49,142 nucleotides of DNA, from contig ALYD01000023.1 in NCBI GenBank assembly GCA_000513555.1, positions 1 to 49,142 on the forward strand. The letters run 5' to 3'. Position numbers and translations under genes: made by a program. The first letter of the stretch is position 1. Each line of letters begins with the position of its first letter. Of this stretch, positions 17,058 to 25,458 are shown in pieces. Under the pieces are notes generated by a model that had not been told where the DNA came from, did not search any database, and saw only the letters and a list, made by a program, of their open reading frames with translations. The DNA is from Lachnospiraceae bacterium JC7 (GTDB taxonomy: Bacteria; Bacillota; Clostridia; Lachnospirales; Lachnospiraceae).

Positions 17058-18170
17058 ATGCCAACGCCAAGAGAAGCTAACATCTGGGGCAAGATTCGTA
17101 ATGATTTAAGTCAGGCACAGCAGAGTATACTGAACGGACAGTATAACGATGCTCTTATTCTCGACAAACGCATCCTCAAGGCGCTTGTACGTATGCAGAT
17201 AGACAGGGCTGTGCTGGTATCCAACAATCTCGAAAGCGATATCGATCAGCTTTTTGATACTCAGCTCATATCCTCTCAGTCCAGAGATAATTACCACCTT
17301 ATCCGCATGTACGGTGACCAGGCTGAAGCCGGTGAAGCGGCTACTTCTCAGGCTGCCAATGAGTCTTTTTCTCTTATACGTGACGAACTTAACAACTATG
17401 TGGATTCTTTTCAGTCAAGGCCCACAACCGGCTCATACGATTCCACTCAGAGCAGATATACTGAAGCCGATCAGGCTGACGGCAGTGGATTTGACAACAA
17501 CTATCCGGAATCTCAGGTGTCAGCTGCTACTGCCACATCTTCAAGAGCTTCTGATTTAAATGCTGTTAATGTTCCTCTTTCAACAGGTTCTTCAGAATCG
17601 AGAATGAACGGTAACAGAAGAAACGGACGCCCGACCAGACCTCTTCGTGACAGCGAACGCGTTGCCAGAACTTCCGGACGACGCTCTTCATCCCAGAGAT
17701 CCGGCCGTTCAGGTCATAATCCGAACCGCAGACCCAAGCGCAGAAAAGGCGTTGAATGGGATCTTTACAATATCATGAAATTCCTTATTCCTATTTCATG
17801 TGTGATACTGCTCATTATACTTATAAAGATCATAAACGGCGGTTCATCAAAGCCCACTATAGAAACTACGGCGCCAACTACAGAAACAGCTGCAGAGACT
17901 ACCATGGCACCTATGGAGACTGTTCCGGAAACCACTGCTGTTCCGGAGACCACTGCTGTTTCATCAGTATGGGTGACAACCACAGGTGTAAAGGTCCGTA
18001 CAGAACCGAATACGAACTGTGAAGTTCTCGAAGTTCTTGATGCCGGCGTGCAGGTTACATACAAAGGCTCGCCTGACAATGAATGGATCATGATAGACTA
18101 TAACGGCAGAGACGCCTATGTAAACAAACAGTTTGTTCAAGAGGTAGCTCAAGAGTCCCCTGCCGCATAA
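17058..18170 (+). CDS. Single-span membrane protein with helical N-domain and extracellular SH3b domain
   Basis: A 370-residue protein of unknown function. Residues 1-120 are helical (IRNDLSQAQQSILNGQYNDALILDKRILKALV) and look like a small nucleotide- or protein-binding helical bundle of HEPN/DUF4145 style (inference). Residues 120-235 are low-complexity, ending in an Arg/Ser-rich stretch. One membrane span lies at about 239-260 (MKFLIPISCVILLIILIKII). Outside follow a Thr/Glu/Pro-rich stalk (ETTMAPMETVPETTAVPETT) and a bacterial SH3 domain (VTTTGVKVRTEPNTNCEVLEVL), a fold that often binds wall peptides. TAAGGAGG precedes the ATG. It has its own promoter and terminator, next to a two-component system. 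Confidence 0.75.
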   Translation: MPTPREANIWGKIRNDLSQAQQSILNGQYNDALILDKRILKALVRMQIDRAVLVSNNLESDIDQLFDTQLISSQSRDNYHLIRMYGDQAEAGEAATSQAANESFSLIRDELNNYVDSFQSRPTTGSYDSTQSRYTEADQADGSGFDNNYPESQVSAATATSSRASDLNAVNVPLSTGSSESRMNGNRRNGRPTRPLRDSERVARTSGRRSSSQRSGRSGHNPNRRPKRRKGVEWDLYNIMKFLIPISCVILLIILIKIINGGSSKPTIETTAPTTETAAETTMAPMETVPETTAVPETTAVSSVWVTTTGVKVRTEPNTNCEVLEVLDAGVQVTYKGSPDNEWIMIDYNGRDAYVNKQFVQEVAQESPAA

Positions 18171-18186
18171 CTTGATGGCTGATTAA

Positions 18187-18216
18187 AGCTTCCGGTACTG
18201 TTCCGGAAGCTTTTTA
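18187..18216 (+). terminator. Terminator of the SH3-protein gene
   Basis: AGCTTCCGG and CCGGAAGCT pair around seven bases, followed by TTTTATT. Confidence 0.9.
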
Positions 18217-18268
18217 TTAATCAGGGGCATCTGAAGTTTTACAAAATCTTTATATTATTCCACGCTCT

Positions 18269-18297
18269 TTGCATTGAATAGGGCAATAATGTATAAT
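18269..18297 (+). promoter_or_regulatory. Promoter of the response regulator operon
   Basis: TTGCAT (18269-18274) and TATAAT (18292-18297) with a 17-base spacer. The start site would lie near 18304, just before the inverted repeat at 18310-18326. Confidence 0.75.
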
Positions 18298-18309
18298 AAT
18301 TTAGTTTAT

Positions 18310-18326
18310 TAGTATCCTTGATACTA
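18310..18326. promoter_or_regulatory. Inverted repeat at the start of the regulator mRNA
   Basis: TAGTATC-CTT-GATACTA, perfect 7-base arms at about +6 to +22. It may be an operator or a 5' stem in the mRNA. Confidence 0.5.
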
Positions 18327-18349
18327 TTACCTGCTAACAGGAGGTCATT

Positions 18350-19060
18350 ATGCAGACTATACTCGTATGTGACGACGATAAGCAGATCGTCGAAGCAATA
18401 TCAATTTATCTTACAGGTGAGGGCTTCAATGTCCTAAAGGCTTATGATGGTTATGATGTTCTTGAGATCATGGATCAGAATAAAGTGGATCTTCTTATCA
18501 TCGACGTGATGATGCCCGGGCTTGATGGTGTCCACACTGTACTAAAGATAAGAGAGTCCAGTTCCATTCCTATTATCATGTTATCTGCCAAGGGCGAGGA
18601 CAATGATAAGATCCTGGGGCTTAATGTCGGCGCCGACGACTATCTCACCAAGCCATATAATCCGTTGGAGCTGGTTGCCCGTGTAAAATCACAGCTCCGA
18701 AGATATACCCAGTTAGGTAATATCGGTGAAGCAGCTGATAATGACAACATCTATGCCTGCGGCGGTCTTGTTATGAATGATGATACAAAAGAGGTTACCG
18801 TTGACGGCAATGCTGTGAAGCTCACACCTATCGAGTACAATATCCTTCTTCTTTTAGTTAAAAATGCAGGCAAGGTCTTTTCAATCGATGATATCTATAC
18901 TTCGATCTGGAATGAAGAAGCCATCGGTGCAGATAACACCGTAGCTGTTCATATTCGTCATATTCGTGAAAAGATTGAGATCAATCCAAGGGAGCCTCGA
19001 TACCTTAAGGTCGTATGGGGCGTTGGATATAAAATCGAAAAACAGGATGCAGCTAAATAA
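18350..19060 (+). CDS. OmpR/PhoB-type response regulator
   Basis: A 236-residue DNA-binding response regulator. Receiver domain 1-120: acidic pocket CDDD (8-10), phosphate acceptor at about Asp52 (IIDVMMPGLDG), conserved Thr/Ser in MLSAKG and Lys at about 101 in LTKPYNP. A winged-helix output domain follows from about 135 (LTPIEYNILLLLVKNAGKVFS, then AVHIRHIREKIE). AGGAGG precedes the ATG. It is the first gene of an operon with the histidine kinase and a wall carboxypeptidase, so it probably governs a cell-envelope response. Confidence 0.95.
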   Translation: MQTILVCDDDKQIVEAISIYLTGEGFNVLKAYDGYDVLEIMDQNKVDLLIIDVMMPGLDGVHTVLKIRESSSIPIIMLSAKGEDNDKILGLNVGADDYLTKPYNPLELVARVKSQLRRYTQLGNIGEAADNDNIYACGGLVMNDDTKEVTVDGNAVKLTPIEYNILLLLVKNAGKVFSIDDIYTSIWNEEAIGADNTVAVHIRHIREKIEINPREPRYLKVVWGVGYKIEKQDAAK

Positions 19061-19097
19061 CATTTCCAATTTTTTCTGAACACATTACACAACATTT

Positions 19098-19129
19098 CGC
19101 CGGGTTGGAGATCGTTCTCTTGCCCGGCG
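19098..19129 (+). other. GC-rich hairpin between regulator and kinase genes
   Basis: CGCCGGG and CCCGGCG pair, with an inner GAGA-TCGT-TCTC stem and matched TTG/TTG bulges. Only three T follow, so it would be at most a partial terminator. It lies in the 89-base gap and may lower kinase output relative to the regulator. Confidence 0.6.
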
Positions 19130-19149
19130 TTTACATTAGCCCATATATT

Positions 19150-21330
19150 ATGAAAAAAACTTTCACAACTTTTATTAACATCATATCCTTCCTGCTGATC
19201 ATCTTCAGTGTAGGCATACTTACCCTCGGTGCAGCTGACGGTTCTGCCCTTGAGTACATAAGACAGCCGAATTATGTTCAAAGTTCTGCTTATGAAGAGC
19301 AGGCAAATCACATGATGACTGATATCTTTGATTATGTCCAGCTTACCGACATCTTCGAAGAAGACGGCAAACTTAATCTGGGACTTATAATCGCCCAGGC
19401 TGATGTTCAGGGACAGAATGTTTCCTATTCTCTGGATTACCTTATCCAGTATGCCAGATCCATGGGATATTACTTTGATGCGTGGAATCAGCTTCAGAAT
19501 GATGGCTCAAGGACCATTTCAAAGGCAGAGGATGAGCTGAACCATCAGATCATAGTACAGTACAGAGCTTATCTTCCCGACTATAAGCAGACAAGCCCTA
19601 CCGACGGGCAGATGTCTCTCGGTACTCTTGCCGAGGAGGCTCTCACTTATCTTGCCAGATATTATGCCGTAAAAAGTGAATTCAATAATAAAAATACCAA
19701 TTTTTATTTTAATATCACCTATACATCAAAAAATTCAGATGTCACTTTCACCAATGACCCCTCCCGCTCAGAGGATGATATCCGCAGTCTTCCGAGTTTT
19801 GCCTACGCAGACTCCAATTCCCTTGAGGTCTCAACAAACTTCAGAAGTCTTCCGCAGAATCTTGTTCCTCTTTTGCAGGCCAGAAATCCTTTCAAAAACG
19901 TATCTTCACAATACCATTTTTCCGTAGGTATCGATACTTCTTTTCCCCGTGAGGATAACTTCCGGAAACAGGCCAGAGAGTACACAGATCATCATGTTAC
20001 AAGCGTTGTGGGACTCACCATGCTGGTTCTCTCCAGTATTACCGCACTTATAACATTTGTTCTTCTGATAATCTGGAGCGGACGCAGCAGCGACAGATCC
20101 GATTTGAAGATCCATCTACACAGAATAGATAACTGTCCTACGGAAATTGTTTTAGGCATTTTCATACTTTGGGGATTTATAGCAGAGATATTATCACCAG
20201 AAATACTCGAGTCAGTCGAAAGGATCATAGGAACTATAGATAACTGGGATTTCTGGACTTCAAGTATCAGCCTGCTAATGAAATATGCGGTTTTCTTCCC
20301 CCTGACCTTTTCTCTTGTGAGAAAATACAAGGCCGATCGATTATGGTCGTCTTCTCTGTTAAAAAAGATTTGTGACCTGTTTGGACATTATGTAAAAAGT
20401 GCGGAAAGGACCAGTTCCAGACTTTTCAGCTACATACTTTTTGTATTACCAAATACCTTCGCTTTTATTATGATAGTTGTGCTTTTCGTCCACTTCATCA
20501 ATAATCAGAGTCTGAAGGCCTTTCTCACTGCAGTAGCTATACTCATAATCATTCTTGCCATAGATTTTTACACATGGCGTATAGCAACAGGATTAAGTGA
20601 GGCCGTTGATGAGCAGGTCAAGTCAGAACGTCTGAAGGCAGATCTCATTACAAATGTATCCCATGATCTCAAGACTCCTCTGACCTCCATCATAAGTTAT
20701 GTGGATCTTCTCAAACGCGAAGAGATAGATAATCCAAGAGTCCAGGAATATATAAAGGTTCTTGACCAGAAATCCACCAGACTTAAAACTCTTACGGAAG
20801 ATCTGGTTGAAGCCAGCAAGGCAAGCTCCGGAAATGTCAAGATCGATTTCGCCGATATAAACTATAACGAAATAGTTGAGCAGGCCTTAGGAGAATTTGA
20901 AGATAAAACAAACTCAGCCAAACTTGATGTTATTCTTAACTATCCTGATCATCCTGTTATGATCAGTGCAGACGGAAGGCATCTCTGGAGAGTGATCGAA
21001 AACCTTCTGAACAACTGCTGCAAGTATGCGTTACGCGGATCCAGAGTATATGTTGACATTACAGATGATCCGGAATCAGAAAACGCATCCTGCACCATCA
21101 AAAATATTTCATCAAGTCCTCTCAATATTTCTCCCGAGGAATTGACCGAAAGATTTGTCCGCGGTGATGTCAGCCGTACCACAGAGGGTTCCGGTCTGGG
21201 ACTTTCCATAGCAAAGAGCCTGACCAAGCTTATGAACGGAGAACTTGTAATAACCATAGACGGAGACCTTTACAAGGTAAGCGTTATTTTAAAAAAGGCT
21301 GTAAAGGAAGCAAATGATACAAAGAACTGA
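19150..21330 (+). CDS. Multi-span sensor histidine kinase
   Basis: A kinase of 726 residues if translation starts at ATG 19150 (MKKTFTTFINIISF). The frame extends to a TTG at 19105, but that codon sits inside a hairpin with no ribosome site, so the ATG is preferred; no clear SD precedes it either. An N-terminal span, a long outside domain (about 30-285), then four or five further spans precede the kinase core: HisKA with the phosphorylated His in NVSHDLKTPLTSIISYVD, and an ATPase with NLLNNCCKYA, ELTERFVRGD and GSGLGLSIAKSL. The core resembles VanS-type kinases of Lachnospiraceae. Its end overlaps the carboxypeptidase gene by 17 bases. Confidence 0.9.
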   Translation: MKKTFTTFINIISFLLIIFSVGILTLGAADGSALEYIRQPNYVQSSAYEEQANHMMTDIFDYVQLTDIFEEDGKLNLGLIIAQADVQGQNVSYSLDYLIQYARSMGYYFDAWNQLQNDGSRTISKAEDELNHQIIVQYRAYLPDYKQTSPTDGQMSLGTLAEEALTYLARYYAVKSEFNNKNTNFYFNITYTSKNSDVTFTNDPSRSEDDIRSLPSFAYADSNSLEVSTNFRSLPQNLVPLLQARNPFKNVSSQYHFSVGIDTSFPREDNFRKQAREYTDHHVTSVVGLTMLVLSSITALITFVLLIIWSGRSSDRSDLKIHLHRIDNCPTEIVLGIFILWGFIAEILSPEILESVERIIGTIDNWDFWTSSISLLMKYAVFFPLTFSLVRKYKADRLWSSSLLKKICDLFGHYVKSAERTSSRLFSYILFVLPNTFAFIMIVVLFVHFINNQSLKAFLTAVAILIIILAIDFYTWRIATGLSEAVDEQVKSERLKADLITNVSHDLKTPLTSIISYVDLLKREEIDNPRVQEYIKVLDQKSTRLKTLTEDLVEASKASSGNVKIDFADINYNEIVEQALGEFEDKTNSAKLDVILNYPDHPVMISADGRHLWRVIENLLNNCCKYALRGSRVYVDITDDPESENASCTIKNISSSPLNISPEELTERFVRGDVSRTTEGSGLGLSIAKSLTKLMNGELVITIDGDLYKVSVILKKAVKEANDTKN

Positions 21331-23011
21331 TTCAATTAACAAATTTAAAAAATTCGGCAGACGAGTGGCTTTGACCCTCTCTGCCACATTCCTTATAACA
21401 AATTCCATATCAACATATAACATCACCGGTACCCTCCGGACAGGTACTGCATCTTCTTATCCACATTCTGTGGGAGCTGTCCACAGAGTTTTTGACACAT
21501 TGAAACTCCTGCCCATGACCGGATTTGCGGCGGTTTCATGGCCTCAGGCATCCTTTAGTCTGAATTCTGAAGGAGCGATACTTATTGATGCAGAGTCTGA
21601 TGCGATTCTTTATGAAAAGAATTCCACATCGGCATACTTCCCCGCTTCCATAACCAAGGTCCTTACTGCCATACTGGTTTTGGAAAACTGCAAGAACCTC
21701 GAGGACAAGGTGACTTTTTCCTATGCTGCCGTAAACGGTAATCTGGAGCCCAATTCCACCATTATAGGTGCTATCCCCGGCGATAAGCTTTCCGTTCGGG
21801 ATTGTCTATATGGACTGCTTTTACATTCTGCCAATGACTGTGCCAATGCTCTTGCCGAATATATTGCAGGCTCGAATGAGAAATTTGCGGATATGATGAA
21901 TGCGAAAGCCGCAGAAATCGGATGCATAAATTCTCATTTTGCCAACCCGTCCGGTCTTAATAATCCTGAGCACTATACCTGTGCTTATGATTTTGCCAAG
22001 ATCATGCAGTATGCAATAAAAAATGACACCTTCAGAGCCATCGATGCTACTCAGGTTTACACACACGCTCCCATCTCGAAGTATCCCAATGATACTGACA
22101 GTGAAAATACTGTCTACGCCCATCATCATATGATGAGAAAAAGCTATGCAGAGTACTACCCTGGTGTTTTTGCCGGAAAAACCGGATATACGACATTGGC
22201 AGGAAACACTCTTGTGACCGCCTGTGAGAAAAACGGAATGACCCTTATCTGTGTCATCCTGAACGGACATAATTCACAGTATACAGACACAAAGAATCTC
22301 TTTGATTTCGGTTATAAGAATTTCAAGTCTCTTGAAGCAGCCGCATATGATGAGAATATAAAAAAGCTTTCCAGCAACCTGAAGGTCGATGACATTCAGC
22401 TTGTAAACTCTCTAAGCTTTGACATTCCATCCACATACCACGTGACTATACCTGCAGATGCAGTATTCGATGATGTATCAAGTTCCATCAGTTACGATTT
22501 AAGTGATTCGGAAAAAAGCGACGGAGCATTTGCACGCATCGATTATACATACGGTGACAAGGCCGTCGGTAATGCCTACATCAGACTTTCTGATGAAACT
22601 GACGTATATCCATCCGAGCCGAAGGATTCCTCCAAGGCCGACACGAATATAATGGAGACTGTACCGGAAAGTATCAGTGTGACCTACAACGACGACACTC
22701 ACCCCACTGTTTCAGGACAGCTTCCCGTGGAAAGTACCGAGAATCATGCACCTATAGTCCTTAATCAGGAGGAAGGTCGTATCGAGATACAGAAACCCAT
22801 TATTAAACTTATATCCATTCTTGCTGCCATCGGATTAGTTTCCATATGCATTTTTGGAGTATATTACCTTCTGGAGAGACGTGAAGAGTTCCTGCGTAAG
22901 AGACGACGTATACGCATGATAAAAAATACCCATGATCTTTCAAGAGAGCAAAAGGCCCGTCGTGATATGCTTTTGAACAGCCGCTCCAAGAAAAGAAGCA
23001 GAAGAAGATAA
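21314..23011 (+). CDS. D-alanyl-D-alanine carboxypeptidase (S11 penicillin-binding protein) with C-terminal membrane span
   Basis: A 565-residue DacF/PBP5-like enzyme that trims the last D-Ala from peptidoglycan stems. An N-terminal hydrophobic segment (residues about 17-35) targets it outside. Catalytic motifs: SxxK as SITK in YFPASITKVLTAI, SxN as SAND-C in LLHSANDCANALAEY, and KTG in FAGKTGYTTLAGNT. A beta-rich C-domain and Glu/Pro stalk follow, then one more membrane span (about 500-520, LISILAAIGLVSICIFGVYYL) and a very basic cytoplasmic tail ending KKRSRRR. The classic family uses a C-terminal amphipathic helix; here a full span plus tail is seen. GGAAG precedes the ATG, which overlaps the kinase gene. 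Confidence 0.92.
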   Translation: MIQRTDSINKFKKFGRRVALTLSATFLITNSISTYNITGTLRTGTASSYPHSVGAVHRVFDTLKLLPMTGFAAVSWPQASFSLNSEGAILIDAESDAILYEKNSTSAYFPASITKVLTAILVLENCKNLEDKVTFSYAAVNGNLEPNSTIIGAIPGDKLSVRDCLYGLLLHSANDCANALAEYIAGSNEKFADMMNAKAAEIGCINSHFANPSGLNNPEHYTCAYDFAKIMQYAIKNDTFRAIDATQVYTHAPISKYPNDTDSENTVYAHHHMMRKSYAEYYPGVFAGKTGYTTLAGNTLVTACEKNGMTLICVILNGHNSQYTDTKNLFDFGYKNFKSLEAAAYDENIKKLSSNLKVDDIQLVNSLSFDIPSTYHVTIPADAVFDDVSSSISYDLSDSEKSDGAFARIDYTYGDKAVGNAYIRLSDETDVYPSEPKDSSKADTNIMETVPESISVTYNDDTHPTVSGQLPVESTENHAPIVLNQEEGRIEIQKPIIKLISILAAIGLVSICIFGVYYLLERREEFLRKRRRIRMIKNTHDLSREQKARRDMLLNSRSKKRSRRR

Positions 23012-23054
23012 AAAAGAACCGTTAGTACAACGACTGTACTAACGGTTCTTTTTT
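23010..23054. terminator. Strong two-way terminator
   Basis: AAAAAAGAACCGTTAGTACA pairs perfectly with TGTACTAACGGTTCTTTTTT around ACGAC. It overlaps the stop codons of both converging genes. Confidence 0.95.
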
Positions 23055-23604
23055 ACTCCATTCTGCCTATTATCACTCCGCCATTATCATTAAGCCACTT
23101 ACGCCTTACCCTGTAATCGGGAAGCACCTTCTCTACCTCTGACCAGAACCTGGATGAATGATTCATTACTTTCCTATGGCATAGTTCGTGCACGATAACA
23201 TAATCTATGATCTCCGGAGGAGTCAGCATCAAAAGACAATTAAAATTCAGATTACCTCTTGAACTGCAGCTTCCCCATCTCGTTTTCTGGTTTCTGATGG
23301 TTATCCTTCCATAATCGACCCCTACCATACCCGCGAAGTATTCCACGCGCTTTGGTATGTACTCCACAGCCCTGTCTCCCAGTTTCTGGAGTTCATCATT
23401 GGAAAGCGGTTCAAGGTTCTCTGCCCGCTCCCTTTCCCTGTTAACCTTATCCACATGCTCTTTGATCCATGCAGCTCTTTTTTTTAATATTTCCTGTATT
23501 TCAGCATCAGTAGTCCTGTAGGGTGCCTTGATTATCACCTGAGCCTTACTGTTCACAGTTATCACTACCGATTTTCTGTTGCATCTTTGTATCTCTATCT
23601 GCAT
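23053..23604 (-). CDS. YgjP/M48-like zinc metallopeptidase
   Basis: A 183-residue member of the YgjP/SprT-like group (DUF45). The zinc site is VIVHELCHRKVMNHSSRFW, with HExxH-like HELCH and a further His in NHSSRFW. The preceding QKTRWGSCSSRGNLNFN is the typical family motif. The biological substrate of this widespread family is not settled. The ATG at 23604 is preferred over a GTG two codons earlier, although the GAGGTGG site is unusually close to it. Confidence 0.88.
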   Translation of the reverse strand: MQIEIQRCNRKSVVITVNSKAQVIIKAPYRTTDAEIQEILKKRAAWIKEHVDKVNRERERAENLEPLSNDELQKLGDRAVEYIPKRVEYFAGMVGVDYGRITIRNQKTRWGSCSSRGNLNFNCLLMLTPPEIIDYVIVHELCHRKVMNHSSRFWSEVEKVLPDYRVRRKWLNDNGGVIIGRME

Positions 23605-23645
23605 AACCACCTCAATATAGATACTATTCTACCATAGCTCTAAAT

Positions 23646-23684
23646 AAAAAAACGCTTGAATCGGGAATTCACCCAACCCAAGCG
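23646..23684 (-). terminator. Terminator after the HPr-like gene
   Basis: On the minus strand CGCTTG pairs with CAAGCG with further imperfect pairing inside (GGGT/ATTC region), followed by seven T. Confidence 0.75.
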
Positions 23685-23704
23685 CTTCTAACAGGTTCAT
23701 GAGA

Positions 23705-23935
23705 TCACTCTACGATAAAATCCTTAAGTGATGACTTAACGTCTGCAAGATTCTCTGTTCTGAACTTAAGACTGAGAACCTTTCCGAGACCCATATATAT
23801 AACACCAAGTATTGACTTGGCATCAACGATCTTTGATCCCTGAACGATATCCATATCAAACGGAAGTTTTGAAGTTACTTCAACGAAATCACTTACGGCC
23901 TCACGATCCGGAATCATAATGCTTAATTCACTCAT
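23705..23935 (-). CDS. HPr-like protein lacking the phosphorylated histidine
   Basis: A 76-residue protein with the HPr fold pattern: VSDFVEVTSKLPFDMDIVQ, then KIVDAKSILGVIYMGLGKVLSLKF, which matches the regulatory-serine region of HPr (KSIMGVMSLG) with Ser at about 41. The active-site His and its GLHARPA motif are absent, so it cannot carry phosphate in the sugar PTS. Related His-less HPr-like proteins are common in Lachnospiraceae, function unknown. AGGAGGAATAAACG-ATG is a strong start, and a terminator follows. Confidence 0.8.
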   Translation of the reverse strand: MSELSIMIPDREAVSDFVEVTSKLPFDMDIVQGSKIVDAKSILGVIYMGLGKVLSLKFRTENLADVKSSLKDFIVE

Positions 23936-24310
23936 CGTTTATTCCTCCTGAAAAAATAAAAAAATGGGATGAACTGTCTATACCCAATACTTTTAAAACT
24001 CATTTGATGACATGCACTATATCACCAAGTGTTAAAACAATCCATAGCTGATTCAAATATTTTCGAGATTTTAATAAAATTTACAAATTCTAAATTTTCC
24101 GCACAGCACTTTTATGCCTGCAGTGCTTATCTCAAAGCTTAGGATTTAATAATCGCAAGGAATACTACCACCATAAGAATTAAATGGCAATGCCCTATTG
24201 TGAACATTAATATTTTTTGTGATTTTTACACAGTTTATATTCCGTCATAAACATAAAGATTATAATTTTTTAATATTGAACATTTTATTCTTACTATGTC
24301 TATTATTCTC
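23936..24310. other. AT-rich gap of 375 bases
   Basis: No ORF with a ribosome site, no RNA gene and no strong stem was seen on either strand. It must hold the promoter of the minus-strand HPr-like gene, but no box pair is convincing; TATAGT near 24020 is the best -10 candidate. Confidence 0.5.
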
Positions 24311-24808
24311 TTAAATTATTCGTTTTACATGAAGGTTCTGTCCTGACTTTCTTATATCCTCCGCAAGTTCCAGATCAGCCCCCTCCAGCTTTTCATATTT
24401 TGAAACTGCAGCTTCTATCTGAAACTTCACCTGCTTACGAACTCCGGCCATGCCACAGCGTGCAATTGCCAGTTTTAGATCATTCATGGATGCTGTAGTC
24501 GGCTGCATGGTTGCGATCTGAGCAAAGGTCCTGAGCATTCCTTCTGCCCTGAGTGATGATATACCTGTCACTGCGATCAATGCTCCTGCAAACATCACTA
24601 TGGCGGCAAGTACCATCAGCGGATTGTTCTGTTCTCTTATGATCAGTATGCACATGATTCCAACCAATACTCCCACAAGCCCTATCACAGTGAACTTTCT
24701 TGCATTCCTGATATAATTCTCCATAAGGGATTCTCCGGCATCGATACCGGGATTGGTATCATTTCCCGCCATTTTATTGTATTCGTTTATTTTCTTTTCA
24801 TTTATCAT
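24311..24808 (-). CDS. Two-span membrane protein of unknown function
   Basis: About 165 residues. A polar N-terminal 40 residues is followed by two adjacent membrane spans (FTVIGLVGVLVGIMCILII and MVLAAIVMFAGALIAVTGI) and a helical cytoplasmic tail of about 75 residues (LRTFAQIATMQPTTASMNDLKLAIARCGMAG). Such a layout can fit a membrane-anchored regulator, but no family is recognised. AAGGAG lies directly against an ATG at 24820 and 12 bases before the one at 24808, so the exact start is unsure; 24808 is used here. It lies between two HPr-like genes. Confidence 0.65.
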   Translation of the reverse strand: MINEKKINEYNKMAGNDTNPGIDAGESLMENYIRNARKFTVIGLVGVLVGIMCILIIREQNNPLMVLAAIVMFAGALIAVTGISSLRAEGMLRTFAQIATMQPTTASMNDLKLAIARCGMAGVRKQVKFQIEAAVSKYEKLEGADLELAEDIRKSGQNLHVKRII

Positions 24809-24971
24809 ATTTATCTTCATCTCCTTACACGGTTGTTTTATACTTGATTCCCTTCAAAAATATAGCAAATAATTTCTATATATGCATGCATTATATATGT
24901 GTTTTTCCATTAATTGCAGACTTATAATCAACATCGTTTGTGCATAATGTACTTTGGTTTGTGATTTACAA

Positions 24972-25000
24972 GTGACTATTTGATAAAATTATGCTATAAT
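24972..25000 (+). promoter_or_regulatory. Promoter of the second HPr-like gene
   Basis: GTGACT (24972-24977) and TATAAT (24995-25000) with a 17-base spacer. The mRNA leader is about 110 bases and holds a stem GGTTGAT/ATCAACC, then AAGGAGGGG before the ATG. Confidence 0.65.
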
Positions 25001-25115
25001 ATCTTCTTGTATATAGAGTATTTTGATTTTGCCGGTTGATTGTATATCTGATTGATTATCAACCTATTTTGGCATTTATTCTGCTCTTTGATATCACTAT
25101 AAGGAGGGGATAGCG

Positions 25116-25313
25116 ATGGATAGAATTCGTAAGGTTCTGTCACAGCTTAATGGAGACCACCAAATCAGTGTTTACCGTTTTAATTCACATTTTGATATCG
25201 AGATGACAAATACATCTGTCGATTCTTTTCTTGGTATGATTTCAAACGGTTCCATGGATCCAAATCAGGTGGTTGAAATTAAATGTGATAAGACAATCAT
25301 CTTTTCAGTTTAA
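25116..25313 (+). CDS. Second very small HPr-like protein (65 aa), no catalytic histidine
   Basis: A 65-residue protein. VDSFLGMISNGSMDPNQVVEIKC resembles the Ser-46 helix and following strand of HPr (AKSILGVLSLG...DEVTI), and the first half fits the first two strands. The phosphorylated His and GLHARP motif are missing and the chain is about 20 residues shorter than true HPr. It has its own promoter, an excellent ribosome site and a perfect terminator, so it is a genuine, probably well-expressed gene. Fold assignment is inferred. Confidence 0.65.
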   Translation: MDRIRKVLSQLNGDHQISVYRFNSHFDIEMTNTSVDSFLGMISNGSMDPNQVVEIKCDKTIIFSV

Positions 25314-25378
25314 CTATCATTATTAATTCTCATTTTTTAAGTCAGACATTTAATGTCATGACTTGATTTTTCTTCTAT

Positions 25379-25411
25379 AACCGCCTCTCGTTTTTCGTGA
25401 GGCGGTTTTTT
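25379..25411 (+). terminator. Terminator of the second HPr-like gene
   Basis: AACCGCCTC pairs with GAGGCGGTT around an 11-base loop and is followed by TTTTT. Confidence 0.92.
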
Positions 25412-25419
25412 CATGCCAC

Positions 25420-25455
25420 AAAAGCCCTGAACCGTTTTTTCGATTCAGGGCTTTT
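25420..25455 (-). terminator. Terminator of the uxaB-uxaA operon
   Basis: AAAAGCCCTGAA pairs with TTCAGGGCTTTT around a T-rich loop. On the minus strand it ends in TTTT right after the uxaA stop. Confidence 0.9.
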
Positions 25456-25458
25456 ATA

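Noticed and set aside
19105..19149. TTG start for the histidine kinase
   Set aside because: It lies inside a GC hairpin without ribosome site; the ATG at 19150 gives a normal membrane-anchor start.
18350..23011. Van-type vancomycin resistance cluster (VanRS-like pair plus D,D-carboxypeptidase)
   Set aside because: No vanH, ligase or vanX gene is present; the carboxypeptidase is an S11 PBP, not VanY. Ordinary wall regulation is more likely.
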